Shown piece after piece: positions 9,077 through 17,897 of a stretch of DNA of 64,000 nucleotides. The stretch spans positions 1-64,000 of the forward strand of contig NZ_NGJT01000010.1 in NCBI RefSeq assembly GCF_003950315.1, read 5' to 3'. The position numbers were made by a program, and so were the translations under genes. Every line of letters starts with the position of its first letter. Position 1 is the stretch's first letter. This DNA comes from Vagococcus bubulae. Its GTDB lineage: Bacteria > Bacillota > Bacilli > Lactobacillales > Vagococcaceae. The notes below the pieces were generated by a model. It saw only the letters and a list, made by a program, of their open reading frames with translations, made no database searches and was not told the origin of the DNA.

Positions 9077-10384
9077 ATGATTAATAGGAAAAGAATACAC
9101 GTTGGGATTGTTTTTATTATTAGTTTTATTGCTGTATTTATATTAAATCAGCTGACTTATTTTACATCTGATGATTATACCTATCATTTTATCTATAAAG
9201 GTCATATGCCTACACCAGATATTGAAAAAATAGATGGTGTTAAATCTATCATTAAATCACAAATAAACCACTATAATCTTTGGAATGGGCGGTATCTCGC
9301 CCATAGTATCGTACAATTTTTTTTACAGTATGATAAAATTATTTTTAATATATTTAATACACTAGCTTTTTTATTGTTAGCGACTTTAATTTTCTTTATT
9401 GTAAATTCAGTTGTTAAAGTAAAAAGAACAGGCTTATTATTTACTCAAATTATATTATTACTATGGTTATTTATTCCAAGTTTTGGACAAACCGTATTAT
9501 GGGTATCTGGCTCTGGAAATTATTTATGGAGTTCTCTTTTTTATACCGGCTTTTTATTATTTTGTATTAAAAATTTTAATGATAGTTTTATCGTGATTCT
9601 GAGTTCTATTGTCATTGGGTTTTTAGCTGGTGTAACCAATGAGAATTCAGGACCTGCAACCATTCTCATGGTACTGTTAATTTTTATTCTTAATCTATTT
9701 ATTAACAATAAATTCAAGACTTACCAAATTATAGGAGCAATTTCGTCCATTATAGGCTTTGTTTCTATGATGTCCTCTGCTGGCTCCCTAAAACGAGGTA
9801 AAATGGATGTTACAACTGATATCATTTTAAATAATTTAAATGATATTTTTAAAAGTAGCTTGATACATTTTTACTATATTTATATTTTAGTATTGGTTCT
9901 CTTATTAATTCTTTCTCTAACGAAACAAGTTAATAAAAAAGATCTTCTCTTCATTTTTATCTTATCTATCGGGCATTTTGCTAGTATTTATAGTTTAATA
10001 TTTGTTTCATACAAACCACTAAGAGTATTATTTGGTGCAGCAATCTTTATCATTATCATTGCCACATACCTGTTGAATCGTCTATACACATTCAAATATA
10101 TGCAAATACTCATAACACTTGGATTATTATTATTTTCACTATATAACTATTACTATGCTATAAAAGATAATGCAACAACCTATTCACAAGTCATGGAACA
10201 AGTGACTATTTTAGAAAATGCAGAACCCAATCAAGATGTTACAGTAACAATGATTACTAGTCCAACAACAAACTATAATGCCTTTAATAGTACGGCTAAC
10301 GTAAAACCTGATAAAGACGCTTGGTTTAACCAATGGATGGCTAAATACTTTAACGTTAAATCTATTACTGGAAAACCTAACTAA
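9077..10384 (+). CDS. Polytopic membrane protein, DUF6056-like
   Basis: A 435-residue protein with about ten hydrophobic segments. It has an early extracytoplasmic SDDYTYHF motif, a GRYLAHSIVQ segment, GSGNYLWSS and NENSGP. I recognise this pattern as the DUF6056 group, which resembles GT-C glycosyltransferases or glycan-modifying membrane proteins by topology and the acidic motif after the first helix. Transfer from a lipid-linked sugar is an inference only. It is transcribed alone and closed by hairpins at 10388-10408 and 10449-10482. It is unrelated in strand to the pilus operon. Confidence 0.65.
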   Translation: MINRKRIHVGIVFIISFIAVFILNQLTYFTSDDYTYHFIYKGHMPTPDIEKIDGVKSIIKSQINHYNLWNGRYLAHSIVQFFLQYDKIIFNIFNTLAFLLLATLIFFIVNSVVKVKRTGLLFTQIILLLWLFIPSFGQTVLWVSGSGNYLWSSLFYTGFLLFCIKNFNDSFIVILSSIVIGFLAGVTNENSGPATILMVLLIFILNLFINNKFKTYQIIGAISSIIGFVSMMSSAGSLKRGKMDVTTDIILNNLNDIFKSSLIHFYYIYILVLVLLLILSLTKQVNKKDLLFIFILSIGHFASIYSLIFVSYKPLRVLFGAAIFIIIIATYLLNRLYTFKYMQILITLGLLLFSLYNYYYAIKDNATTYSQVMEQVTILENAEPNQDVTVTMITSPTTNYNAFNSTANVKPDKDAWFNQWMAKYFNVKSITGKPN

Positions 10385-10448
10385 AAAGTGCTCGCTAATG
10401 AGCATTTTCATATTATAAACAAAGAACTTAACAAAAAAAGACAAACTA

Positions 10449-10482
10449 AGAAAGTACCGTTCACAGATACTTTCTTTTTTTA
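10449..10482. terminator. Convergent terminator between the membrane protein and the acetyltransferase
   Basis: Stem AGAAAGTA/TACTTTCT is followed by a T tract on the + strand. A smaller hairpin TGCTC/GAGCA with TTTT lies at 10389-10408. Confidence 0.7.
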
Positions 10483-10483
10483 T

Positions 10484-11107
10484 TTAATTCGCTCTTTTAT
10501 CATGATAATCTTTCTTTTTTTGATTCCAAATAACGGTATCTTTTTCACTAACCTCACGAATTATTTTCGCAGGATTTCCTCCGACAATGGTATTATCTGA
10601 AACATCTTTTGTTACAACAGAACCTGCTGCAACTACCACGTTTTTACCAATCGTTACACCTGGTAAAACAATTGAATTAGCTCCTATCCACACATTATCT
10701 TTAATCACAATTGGATGACCAAACTCTAATTTTTCAATTCGGATATCTGGATCAATTGGATGACCTGCTGTATATAAGCCAACTCGTGGCCCTAACATCA
10801 CATTATCACCAATAGTAATGCGATTAACATCTAAAAAAATACAATCCATATTAGCAAAAAAATGATCCCCTACTGTTGTATGTCGCCCATATCCAACATG
10901 AACAGGTGGCATAACATAAGGATTTTCTCCCGTTTCTGCAAATAATTCTTTCACTAATGCTTTAATTGTATCTTGATTCTCTAATGGCTCCATATTTATT
11001 TTTTGAGCTATTATTTTCCCGTGGAGTGATTTATTTTCATCAAAAATATGTTTTGACACGTACAATTCACCATTTAACATCTCTTCATATTCAAAATCAT
11101 TAGACAT
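10484..11107 (-). CDS. Maltose/galactoside O-acetyltransferase-type enzyme
   Basis: A 207-residue acetyl-CoA-dependent sugar O-acetyltransferase of the left-handed beta-helix type. It has an N-terminal Maa-like helical cap, hexapeptide repeats (IGDNVMLGP, IKDNVWIGANS, IGKNVVVAAGS) and the ending VVGGNPAKIIRE, with the catalytic-type histidine in YTAGHPI. The ATG at 11107 is preferred because AGGTGG lies 11 nt upstream and overlaps the alternative GTG. A paralogue on the opposite strand lies at 14495. The natural acceptor sugar is unknown. Confidence 0.85.
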   Translation of the reverse strand: MSNDFEYEEMLNGELYVSKHIFDENKSLHGKIIAQKINMEPLENQDTIKALVKELFAETGENPYVMPPVHVGYGRHTTVGDHFFANMDCIFLDVNRITIGDNVMLGPRVGLYTAGHPIDPDIRIEKLEFGHPIVIKDNVWIGANSIVLPGVTIGKNVVVAAGSVVTKDVSDNTIVGGNPAKIIREVSEKDTVIWNQKKKDYHDKRAN

Positions 11108-11242
11108 ATTTAACAGCACCACCTAATAATCATTTTTTATAACTATATATTAACAATTATGCATAAAAAAGTACACTAACTATCATTAATTTCCACCAAC
11201 TCTTCATTTAAATGGTATAATAAATAAAAAGGAGACGATTTT

Positions 11243-11536
11243 ATGTTACTAGCCACTACATTTTTCCTATTAGGACTTTACTGTCTATTTATTGCACCAA
11301 AATACAAATCTGTTATTGGATTCAGAGGTATCTTGTATCTTTTAAATAGATCAAATAGTTGGGCTACTACAAATAGACTATTTGGCATAGAATTAATTAT
11401 TTTTAGTAGTCTTTTATTTTTTACACAAAACACAAAATTATTTGTCTTACTGATTGTTTTTTCTTTACTAACAACTGATTTATTGAGTTACTTATATAGC
11501 CAACAAAAAAAGAAATCATTTTCTAAATTTATCTAA
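11243..11536 (+). CDS. Small SdpI/YfhL-like membrane protein
   Basis: A 97-residue protein with three hydrophobic stretches and the motif IGFR-x12-W-x3-NRLFGI. That resembles the SdpI/YfhL domain, in which IGxR is followed by W..AN..FG. SdpI proteins act in immunity to a killing peptide in Bacillus, but small single-domain members have no settled role. AAGGAGA precedes the ATG. An XRE regulator gene follows on the same strand after 126 nt. Confidence 0.55.
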   Translation: MLLATTFFLLGLYCLFIAPKYKSVIGFRGILYLLNRSNSWATTNRLFGIELIIFSSLLFFTQNTKLFVLLIVFSLLTTDLLSYLYSQQKKKSFSKFI

Positions 11537-11576
11537 AAACCTTTATTTATCAAGCGTTTTAACCAATGACACGAAT

Positions 11577-11605
11577 TGTATCATACAAAAAACTACCATG
11601 ATACA
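11577..11605. promoter_or_regulatory. Inverted repeat upstream of the XRE regulator, possible operator
   Basis: TGTATCAT and ATGATACA form a perfect 8-bp inverted repeat separated by 13 nt, 58 nt before the regulator ATG. An operator or autoregulatory site is plausible, but there is no direct evidence. Confidence 0.35.
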
Positions 11606-11662
11606 TCTACTTTCTATCATATTTTACTCTGTTAATAAATAATACTGTTAGGAGGTAGAAAA

Positions 11663-12292
11663 ATGATTATTTCAGAAAAAATAAAAGAAGAACGTCTAAA
11701 ACATAATTGGACACAAGAAGAACTAGCTCAAATGTTGAATGTCTCACGCTCTGCTGTTTCAAGTTGGGAAGTTGGAAGAAATTATCCTGATTTGGAAACC
11801 ATTATTGCGATGAGTGAATTATTTGATATCTCCTTAGATGACTTATTAAAAGGAGATAAAGAAGTAGTGGAACAAATTTCAGATGATACCAAAACAAGAA
11901 AAGACCAGTCAAAAAAAATTAGATGGTTAGTCATTACCATCATTGTTTTAATCAGTTTTGGGGGAATATTTGGTTACCGATCAATTAGAAATATTGATAT
12001 TTCTTCAGATGATCAAATTCAACTTGTAACTGTTTTAAATAATGGCGATATTAAAGTGAACACATCCATTCCATTTTATCGTAGCATGTCATCTTATATG
12101 TCTAGTAAAGATACTGAAAGTAGCGTGATAGAAATAACTCTTGGATATAGTTTTGACTGGTCTTTTAAACATAAAGAAAGCATCGTCATTCCATATGATA
12201 AAGAATTCTTTAATGGCATTGATACACTCCATATCGTCAGTCCTGATGGTGAAGTGTTATCATCTATTCCTTTGAATGAAAAAAAGAATTAG
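11663..12292 (+). CDS. XRE-family regulator with membrane anchor
   Basis: A 209-residue protein. Residues 1-65 are a Cro/C1-type helix-turn-helix (WTQEELAQMLNVSRSAVSSWE). A linker, one membrane segment (about 91-111) and an extracytoplasmic domain of about 100 residues follow. The layout suggests a transcription factor tethered to the membrane that could sense an envelope signal. AGGAGG lies before the ATG. Neighbours are an SdpI-like gene and a TmrB-like gene, a setting reminiscent of antibiotic or peptide response, but targets are unknown. Confidence 0.75.
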   Translation: MIISEKIKEERLKHNWTQEELAQMLNVSRSAVSSWEVGRNYPDLETIIAMSELFDISLDDLLKGDKEVVEQISDDTKTRKDQSKKIRWLVITIIVLISFGGIFGYRSIRNIDISSDDQIQLVTVLNNGDIKVNTSIPFYRSMSSYMSSKDTESSVIEITLGYSFDWSFKHKESIVIPYDKEFFNGIDTLHIVSPDGEVLSSIPLNEKKN

Positions 12293-12349
12293 ATATTTCC
12301 TTTCCTTCCATGATATAGTTATCCAAACAAACAACAAGGAGAACAATAT

Positions 12350-12868
12350 ATGATTATTTGGATAAATGGGGCATTTGGCGCAGGTAAAACAACAGTGGCG
12401 ACTGAATTAGTAAAACAGATTCAACCTTCCTTTTTGTATGATCCAGAAAATATTGGTGATATTTTTCGTTCAAACTTACCAATCAGTATGCAAAAAAGTG
12501 ATTTTCAGTATTATCCTGAATGGCGTCAGTGGAATGTTTATCTACTTAAAAAAATTTATCAAGAATACGATGGAGATATCATTGTACCTATGACGATTTA
12601 CAAAACAGAAGCTGTTTCTGAGATTCTTGGAAAGTTACGTGAAGAAAATATACCAGTTTGTCATATTCAACTCGATGTACCAAAAGAAACGATTATTTCA
12701 AGACTCCAAGAACGTCCTAAAGCATTAATTGAATGGGGTGAGAGTAAAGTCGATGAGATAATAGAAGCATTCAATGCTTTTCCACAAGACGATAAAATAA
12801 TGAATGATGAGAGACCAATAAAAGAGGTCTTATCTGACATCATTAAAAAAATAGAACAGCAGAGATAA
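12350..12868 (+). CDS. TmrB-like P-loop ATPase
   Basis: A 172-residue nucleoside/nucleotide kinase-fold protein. It starts MIIWINGAFGAGKTT with a Walker A motif, followed by YDPENIG, FQYYPEWRQWN and IIVPMTIY. The whole length aligns by eye with Bacillus subtilis TmrB, a tunicamycin resistance ATP-binding protein. The same family includes AAA_33-type kinases, so actual tunicamycin resistance is not established here. AAGGAGA precedes the ATG. A convergent terminator closes the gene. Confidence 0.75.
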   Translation: MIIWINGAFGAGKTTVATELVKQIQPSFLYDPENIGDIFRSNLPISMQKSDFQYYPEWRQWNVYLLKKIYQEYDGDIIVPMTIYKTEAVSEILGKLREENIPVCHIQLDVPKETIISRLQERPKALIEWGESKVDEIIEAFNAFPQDDKIMNDERPIKEVLSDIIKKIEQQR

Positions 12869-12894
12869 TGTCAGTTATCCACTGCTGTTTTTTT
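12855..12894. terminator. Convergent terminator
   Basis: Stem AACAGCAG/CTGCTGTT is followed by a T tract on the + strand. It lies between the TmrB-like gene and the convergent GNAT gene and overlaps both ends. Confidence 0.75.
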
Positions 12895-13429
12895 AATTAT
12901 CTATCCAATATCTTCTGACTAACTGACCGTCTGATTCATCCAATACTTTATTTTCAAGTATTCCACCATTCTGTTCAATCACTTTGGCTGATCCAACATT
13001 GTCATCATTACAAGTGATGAGGAATTTTTTAATAGGACTTTCTTTTTTCTCGGTTAACATCTCTTTAAGCATTCGGCTCCCATAACCTTTGTTTCTTTCA
13101 GACGGAACAACTGAGTAACCAATATGCCCGCCAAAATGAAACAAATACTCATTTAGCTCATGTCGAAAGTGAATCATCCCCACAATTTTTCGGTCGGTTT
13201 CTCTAATAAATAAATACTGCTCTCCAGTGACAAAATCCGGATTAGGAATTGTTTCGTTGGATTCGTATAATACAAGATGTTCTAACCAATCTAATATATT
13301 GACAAAATCTGATAACCCACTTGACCCGTCTATCCAATTAACACCTGATTGACTTAAAAATTCTGTTTTATAATCTAATATCTCTTTTTCCCATTCAATT
13401 GTTGGTTTAATTAATATCATTTTCGTCAC
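12893..13429 (-). CDS. GNAT-family N-acetyltransferase
   Basis: A 178-residue acetyl-CoA-dependent transferase. The central HIGYSVVPSERNKGYGSRMLKEML holds the acetyl-CoA-binding RxxGxG/A motif, followed by ITCNDDNVGSAKVIEQNGG, which is typical of the beta5-alpha4 region. Its start overlaps the end of the upstream P-loop gene by 4 nt, so the two are translationally coupled. The substrate is unknown. Several related GNATs lie nearby, suggesting expansion in this accessory segment. Confidence 0.75.
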   Translation of the reverse strand: MTKMILIKPTIEWEKEILDYKTEFLSQSGVNWIDGSSGLSDFVNILDWLEHLVLYESNETIPNPDFVTGEQYLFIRETDRKIVGMIHFRHELNEYLFHFGGHIGYSVVPSERNKGYGSRMLKEMLTEKKESPIKKFLITCNDDNVGSAKVIEQNGGILENKVLDESDGQLVRRYWIDN

Positions 13430-13938
13430 ATACTTTCTAAAGAATTTAAGAAATTATCTATTTCTTTTGAGTTCGTTAATTTGATTAAAGTTTGTTCACT
13501 AGTCAAATCCTTAAGATACGCCTCTATCAACGGCTCATGATTTTTAGGAAATTGCCAAACCCATCTGATAAACGCCCAATCTAATTTCTCTGGACAGTCT
13601 TCCTGCATATCAGGACGCGTTTTTCCACGATAACTGATAAAACGTTTGAACACATGATACAAACAAGTCATTCTTGAACGTTTTAAATAAATGATGGTGT
13701 CTGCTTCTTTTATCCGAATATCTAACGTGCTACTATAATTTCCATCAATAATCCAAGAATTTTGTTTAACTATATCATATAGTATCTCCCGTTGCTCTTC
13801 TTTCGTGCTCATTTTCCAGTGTGGTTTCCAAAATAATTTATCTAAATGATACAGTTTTATTGTTAAACTACCTGCTAATTGCTTTGCTATGGTACTTTTT
13901 CCTGTGCCAGGAGAACCTATGATTATCATTTTTTGCAT
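13426..13938 (-). CDS. FlaR-like/adenylate kinase-fold P-loop protein
   Basis: A 170-residue protein with Walker A GSPGTGKST near the N-terminus, YHLDKLFWKPHW, WIIDGNYSSTLDIR and IIYLKRSR. These features are shared by proteins annotated as topology-modulation protein FlaR and by small nucleoside-kinase-like ATPases. The reaction is not established. It is coupled by a 4-nt overlap to the GNAT downstream, and a further GNAT lies 28 nt upstream on the same strand. Confidence 0.7.
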   Translation of the reverse strand: MQKMIIIGSPGTGKSTIAKQLAGSLTIKLYHLDKLFWKPHWKMSTKEEQREILYDIVKQNSWIIDGNYSSTLDIRIKEADTIIYLKRSRMTCLYHVFKRFISYRGKTRPDMQEDCPEKLDWAFIRWVWQFPKNHEPLIEAYLKDLTSEQTLIKLTNSKEIDNFLNSLESM

Positions 13939-13966
13939 AAATATCCCCCTTTAATATTAACTAACT

Positions 13967-14419
13967 TTATTTATAATCAACACGATACATTCTTACTGGT
14001 TCACCTGTCTCTTCTTCTTCCACTTCCCCATAATAAACCCAACCATACAGTTCATAAAATGTTTTATGATCTGTTATCAAATACAACGTTGTCACTTCTA
14101 AATTAGCCATGTCTTTGGTAATTTCACTCAACAACTGACCTGCGACACCTTGCGAACGGTATTTTTCTTCAACATATAGAGCACACAAATTAGGCGATAA
14201 ATCTTTTCTGTTGTGAAAATCATTTTCTATCACCCCAGCTCCAGCAATGATTGTTCCTTGATTCATTATTACATACCATTGTGTGACATCTTCAGGGTAT
14301 TCTATACTAGACTTCATGCTTTCATAGTAACTCTCAATAGGTACTCCCCATTTCTGATTAAACCAATGTGATGCTTGCTTAATAATTTCTGGGTGATTTC
14401 TTATTTTTAATATCTCCAT
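13967..14419 (-). CDS. GNAT-family N-acetyltransferase
   Basis: A 150-residue protein with the GNAT acetyl-CoA motif YRSQGVAGQLLSEI and the C-terminal FYELYGWVYYG. Family members acetylate amines on small molecules or proteins. The gene is first in a minus-strand run with the P-loop protein and a second GNAT, divergent from the acetyltransferase at 14495. The substrate cannot be read from sequence. Confidence 0.75.
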   Translation of the reverse strand: MEILKIRNHPEIIKQASHWFNQKWGVPIESYYESMKSSIEYPEDVTQWYVIMNQGTIIAGAGVIENDFHNRKDLSPNLCALYVEEKYRSQGVAGQLLSEITKDMANLEVTTLYLITDHKTFYELYGWVYYGEVEEEETGEPVRMYRVDYK

Positions 14420-14494
14420 TATGTCACCTAACTTTTCTTTTTATGGTATTCTCATTCTAACATGAAAAAAACATCTAACAGAAAGGAAAAAATC

Positions 14495-15121
14495 ATGACA
14501 AAAGACTTTGACTATGAACAACTTTTAGCTGGGGAATTATACCTAGCTCAAGATATATTTGACGAAAATACTTCTTTAGAAGGCGAAAAGCTGAATCAAA
14601 AAATAAACATGGAACCCATTGAAAATTTTGATAGGATTGTAGCATTAGAAAAAGAATTATTTGGTAAAACTGGCACAAATATTTATATTCGCCCACCTTT
14701 TTATACTGATTATGGGAGACACATTGAACTTGGAGAAAATTTCTATGCCAATATGAATTGTACTTTTTTAGATGTAAACTATATTACATTTGGTGATAAT
14801 GTCATGATAGGTCCTGATGCTTCGTTTTACACAGCCGGACATCCAACAGATGCTAATGTCAGAAATACCGGATTAGAATTCGGATTACCCATTACTGTTG
14901 AAGATAATGTATGGATTGGTGGACACGCAACAATTTTACCTGGGGTATCAATTGGCGAAAATGCTATTGTAGCAGCAGGTTCAGTTGTAACAAAAGATGT
15001 TCCTAAAAATACAATCGTAGGAGGAAACCCTGCAAAAATAATTCGCCAACTGAATGAAGAGGATAAAAACATTTGGAATCAAAAAATGGCGTCTTACCGT
15101 AAGAAGAAATTAAGACATTAA
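14495..15121 (+). CDS. Maltose/galactoside O-acetyltransferase-type enzyme, second copy
   Basis: A 208-residue left-handed beta-helix acetyltransferase. Its cap (DFDYEQLLAGELYLAQDIFDE), its hexapeptide repeats and YTAGHPTD closely parallel the protein encoded at 10484-11107. The start at 14495 is chosen because AGAAAGGA lies just upstream, while the longer frame from 14462 has no ribosome site. The two copies are on opposite strands about 4 kb apart and look like an old duplication. A hairpin ATCCAGTTAA/TTAACTGGAT follows in the 150-nt gap downstream. Confidence 0.85.
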   Translation: MTKDFDYEQLLAGELYLAQDIFDENTSLEGEKLNQKINMEPIENFDRIVALEKELFGKTGTNIYIRPPFYTDYGRHIELGENFYANMNCTFLDVNYITFGDNVMIGPDASFYTAGHPTDANVRNTGLEFGLPITVEDNVWIGGHATILPGVSIGENAIVAAGSVVTKDVPKNTIVGGNPAKIIRQLNEEDKNIWNQKMASYRKKKLRH

Positions 15122-15273
15122 AACATAACAAAATTATCCAGTTAACTTTTTTCTAGTCCATCCTTTAACTGGATAAATATATTTTAGTAATCTCTTAAAT
15201 AAATTAACAGACCATTTCTTAATGTCACACTCTTTTTATCTTTCAAATCATTGATACTCCTAGCATACTCATT

Positions 15274-15711
15274 TTATTCAATATTTTTCATAAACTGTTT
15301 TTGATTTTTTTTACTAATATATCCGAGAGATTCATAAAATAAATGTGCTTCTTTTCTTTCTTCTCCTGAATTTAATCTAATAGCTGTAATGTTACGTAAT
15401 TTTGCTTCATGTTCCAATTCTAACATAAGTTGTTTACCGATACCTTGTCTTTGATAATCTCCTAATACAGCTAAACCTAAAACATTTAAAAGGGTTTCAA
15501 AATAAGTTGTTCTGTACACTTCAGCGTGTAAATAGCCAACTATTTTTTTCGTCGAACTGTCTTCATACCCTATCAAATAATAATGTTCTGTATCATTGAT
15601 AATTCTTTCAATTTGATGTTTTGTCTGTTCTATTGGAAAGGCATAACCTAAATCTTCTGTATTTATCTGACATATTGCATTGGCATCTGTTAAATTTATT
15701 TTTCTAATCAT
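15274..15711 (-). CDS. GNAT-family N-acetyltransferase
   Basis: A 145-residue protein with LGLAVLGDYQRQGIGKQLM, the acetyl-CoA pyrophosphate loop, and the terminal HLFYESLGYISKKNQKQF. It belongs to the small-molecule GNAT group and its substrate is unknown. AGGGAGAGA lies before the ATG. A terminator for the upstream membrane gene overlaps its leader region, so it probably has its own promoter. Confidence 0.75.
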   Translation of the reverse strand: MIRKINLTDANAICQINTEDLGYAFPIEQTKHQIERIINDTEHYYLIGYEDSSTKKIVGYLHAEVYRTTYFETLLNVLGLAVLGDYQRQGIGKQLMLELEHEAKLRNITAIRLNSGEERKEAHLFYESLGYISKKNQKQFMKNIE

Positions 15712-15732
15712 TTTGTCTCTCCCTTATGATTA

Positions 15733-15763
15733 AACAAAAATCCAACCAGTAATTTGGTTGGAT
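15733..15763 (-). terminator. Terminator of the class D sortase locus
   Basis: Stem ATCCAACC/GGTTGGAT (15740-15747 with 15756-15763) is followed on the minus strand by TTTTTG. It begins at the last base of the upstream four-TM gene. Confidence 0.75.
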
Positions 15764-16646
15764 TAATATCCTTCTATTTCATCAAATGTTTGTTGTTTGC
15801 GTCTAAACCCTCGTTGTTCTAGTTTTTTATATTCTTTATAAGAATAAAGACTTAACAATATACCTAACACTAAAAATACTATGCTGACAACAATTTGCAC
15901 AGTCATTAGTAGCTTGATGCTTTCTGTAATCCATTTTTTCATATGATCATCAATAATCGACAAATGAGTTAAAGGATTATTTATAGATAAAATCATTGTA
16001 AATGATACTAACAACAAACCTGTACTAGTAACTAAATAAGCTACATTTCTGACAAAGACATGCTTATATCGACCACTAGCAAAATATAAACACAGCATCA
16101 AAATGCCTAGTAAAACGATAGAGACAATCAATAAAATATTTGTCATTTTTTTAATTAAACTAACACGTAATCCAATCGTTGAAATCATGACATTATGAAC
16201 TTTGCCATTATAAATATTGACTCCTTCTTCAACAAATTGGTTAACAGACTCTTGATTAACCTCATTGATTGGTTTATTTTCCTTTTTGGCGTACTCTTCC
16301 ACAGCAACTTGTAATTTTTTTCAATTACGCTTTTTTCTATCTCATAAGTTTGCCCTTTAAAAGCACTCGTTAAAAATTGATTAAAATCTTTTGTCACCTC
16401 TGATTGAGTGACAACTGGTTTTAACCCATCTTTTTTAATACCACTAGCCATTCCAACATCTTGAATGGATTGATTTATTGAATCAGTTAAACTCTTGGTA
16501 TAATTACTTTCCTTAGCCACTGTTATCCAATGCTCTGATGATAACAAAAATGTCCTTGCAATAACGACTTCACACGCAATGGTTAAACACAAGATAGAAA
16601 GTAATGTTAGTAAAAACTGATAAACACGTTTTATGGTCTTATTCAT
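15763..16646 (-). pseudogene. Four-TM membrane protein of the sortase D locus, split by a 1-nt frameshift in an A7 run
   Basis: Two overlapping frames encode the halves of one protein. The first (16646 down to the A run) has a signal-like helix and an ectodomain ending EIEKSVIEK. The second continues KLQVAVEEYAKKE and has three membrane segments, a basic tail and a stop at 15763. They join if the A7 run at 16315-16321 (T7 on the + strand) is read as eight A. The restored protein would be about 294 residues. Without correction the first frame stops at 16185. It could be a real mutation, a sequencing error, phase variation or slippage. It follows the sortase gene by 13 nt, so it probably belongs to that locus. 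Confidence 0.75.
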
Positions 16647-16659
16647 TTGAATATCCTTC

Positions 16660-17328
16660 CTATATACTTGAGTTAATCATTTTTCCAGAGACTCTTTCAG
16701 CATAAACAAATAATCGGTCATCTGTTAACCCAATCATATCTATTGGATAGCATGTATATAAAATTAACTGATTATTATCTGATTTTTTATATAGTGACTC
16801 AATGGCTGATTTATCATCAAAACGGGCTACTTTTTTATTTGTAATTTTATATTGATACGTATCATAGCTCGTCTTTATTGTAATAGTATCATTCACTGTC
16901 ACACCATCAAGTGCTGCTAAATCTGAGGTATTGTGACCACCTATTAAGGTTGTACCTGCTTCTCCAGGAAACACGCTCCCATTAAACTGGCCAACACCTA
17001 CTCTTAAATCTTCTGGTGAATCACCATAAATTAGTCTTGCTTGAACATTAAATTTATCAATAATGACTGTTCCATACTCTGTTCCCAAACTAGGATATTC
17101 TATTTGTGTTGATGGTATTTGATTGTCTACAGGTTTAATCTCTTTTTGTTTTTTTTCATTAAAAATTGAGGTGATTTTTGTATTTTCTGCTTGCTCTGTC
17201 ATCGTAACGGCACTAACAAATAAGTCAAATGTTTCTTTATATGGTAAAAATAATAACGTGAAAATAGCATAAGCAGAAATAAAAAAGAGTACCGGCATAT
17301 AAATATATGCCAGTACTCTTTTATTCAT
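16660..17328 (-). CDS. Class D-like sortase
   Basis: A 222-residue transpeptidase with an N-terminal membrane helix (about 6-28), the catalytic IGGHN (H132), YTCYP (C193) and R205. The TCYP signature and overall size fit class D sortases rather than A, B or C. The ATG at 17328 overlaps the upstream stop codon as TAATG, which indicates translational coupling to the exported protein upstream. Codons 3-15 are themselves a perfect terminator-like hairpin. The likely substrate is that exported protein, whose C-terminus has a sorting-signal layout. A split four-TM gene follows. Confidence 0.85.
   Translation of the reverse strand: MNKRVLAYIYMPVLFFISAYAIFTLLFLPYKETFDLFVSAVTMTEQAENTKITSIFNEKKQKEIKPVDNQIPSTQIEYPSLGTEYGTVIIDKFNVQARLIYGDSPEDLRVGVGQFNGSVFPGEAGTTLIGGHNTSDLAALDGVTVNDTITIKTSYDTYQYKITNKKVARFDDKSAIESLYKKSDNNQLILYTCYPIDMIGLTDDRLFVYAERVSGKMINSSI
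17281..17322 (-). terminator. Terminator-like hairpin inside the first codons of the sortase gene
   Basis: On the minus strand an 18-bp stem (one G-U pair; arms 17305-17322 and 17283-17300) has a 4-nt loop and ends in TTTTTT. It lies only 3 nt after the sortase start codon and encodes residues 3-15 of that protein. Confidence 0.8.
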
Positions 17329-17897
17329 TAACAACTAGCACCTTTTCTTTTTGACATAAATCCTGTTGCTACTGTTAATGTTACTAAACTAGCAATCGTC
17401 ATAACTGCACTTGTTAGCGAAATTCCTGTTGTTTTGATAACTGGATTGCTACTTGTTGTTGGCACAAATGCTTTTTTACCAGCACTATTTGTAATATTTC
17501 CATTGCTACTTACGGATAATCCTAATGCTCGTGATGCTTCTAAAACATGATTTCTAATTTGTGTTTGAACATTTTTAGGTAATTGCTTTAAAAAGTTTTC
17601 TAAGCTAGTTGCTTGAATACCTGCTGAATTATCCACTGCTAATTGTTTTGCTGCTTCAATATGTCCAACAACGGTATTCACTGTTGCTGCACTATACTCA
17701 TTAGCTTTTAAATCATTTTCAGCTTGTTGAATATCTGTTGCTGAAAAGAAAAAACGTTGTCCTTCTTTTGTTGTGATTCCTGAGTTTAAAGAATCAAGAA
17801 TACGTTGTTCATCTGCAGAGATTGCTCCAGCAGCATTTGCTGTAATCGGCAAGAAAACCACTAACAAAGCAAAAACAATTGATACTATTTTTTTCAT
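17328..17897 (-). CDS. Exported protein with noncanonical C-terminal sorting region
   Basis: A 189-residue protein with a signal peptide cleaved near ANA (20-22), a helical mature domain and a C-terminus laid out like a sortase substrate: NPVIKTTG (151-158), about 20 hydrophobic residues and SKRKG. A consensus LPXTG is absent. IKTTG, or VPTTS at 145-149, is the candidate site. AAGGAGGG precedes the ATG. Its stop codon overlaps the start of the class D sortase gene, so the two are a substrate-enzyme pair by position. The gene is divergent from a signal peptidase gene. The function of the mature domain is not recognised. Confidence 0.75.
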   Translation of the reverse strand: MKKIVSIVFALLVVFLPITANAAGAISADEQRILDSLNSGITTKEGQRFFFSATDIQQAENDLKANEYSAATVNTVVGHIEAAKQLAVDNSAGIQATSLENFLKQLPKNVQTQIRNHVLEASRALGLSVSSNGNITNSAGKKAFVPTTSSNPVIKTTGISLTSAVMTIASLVTLTVATGFMSKRKGASC

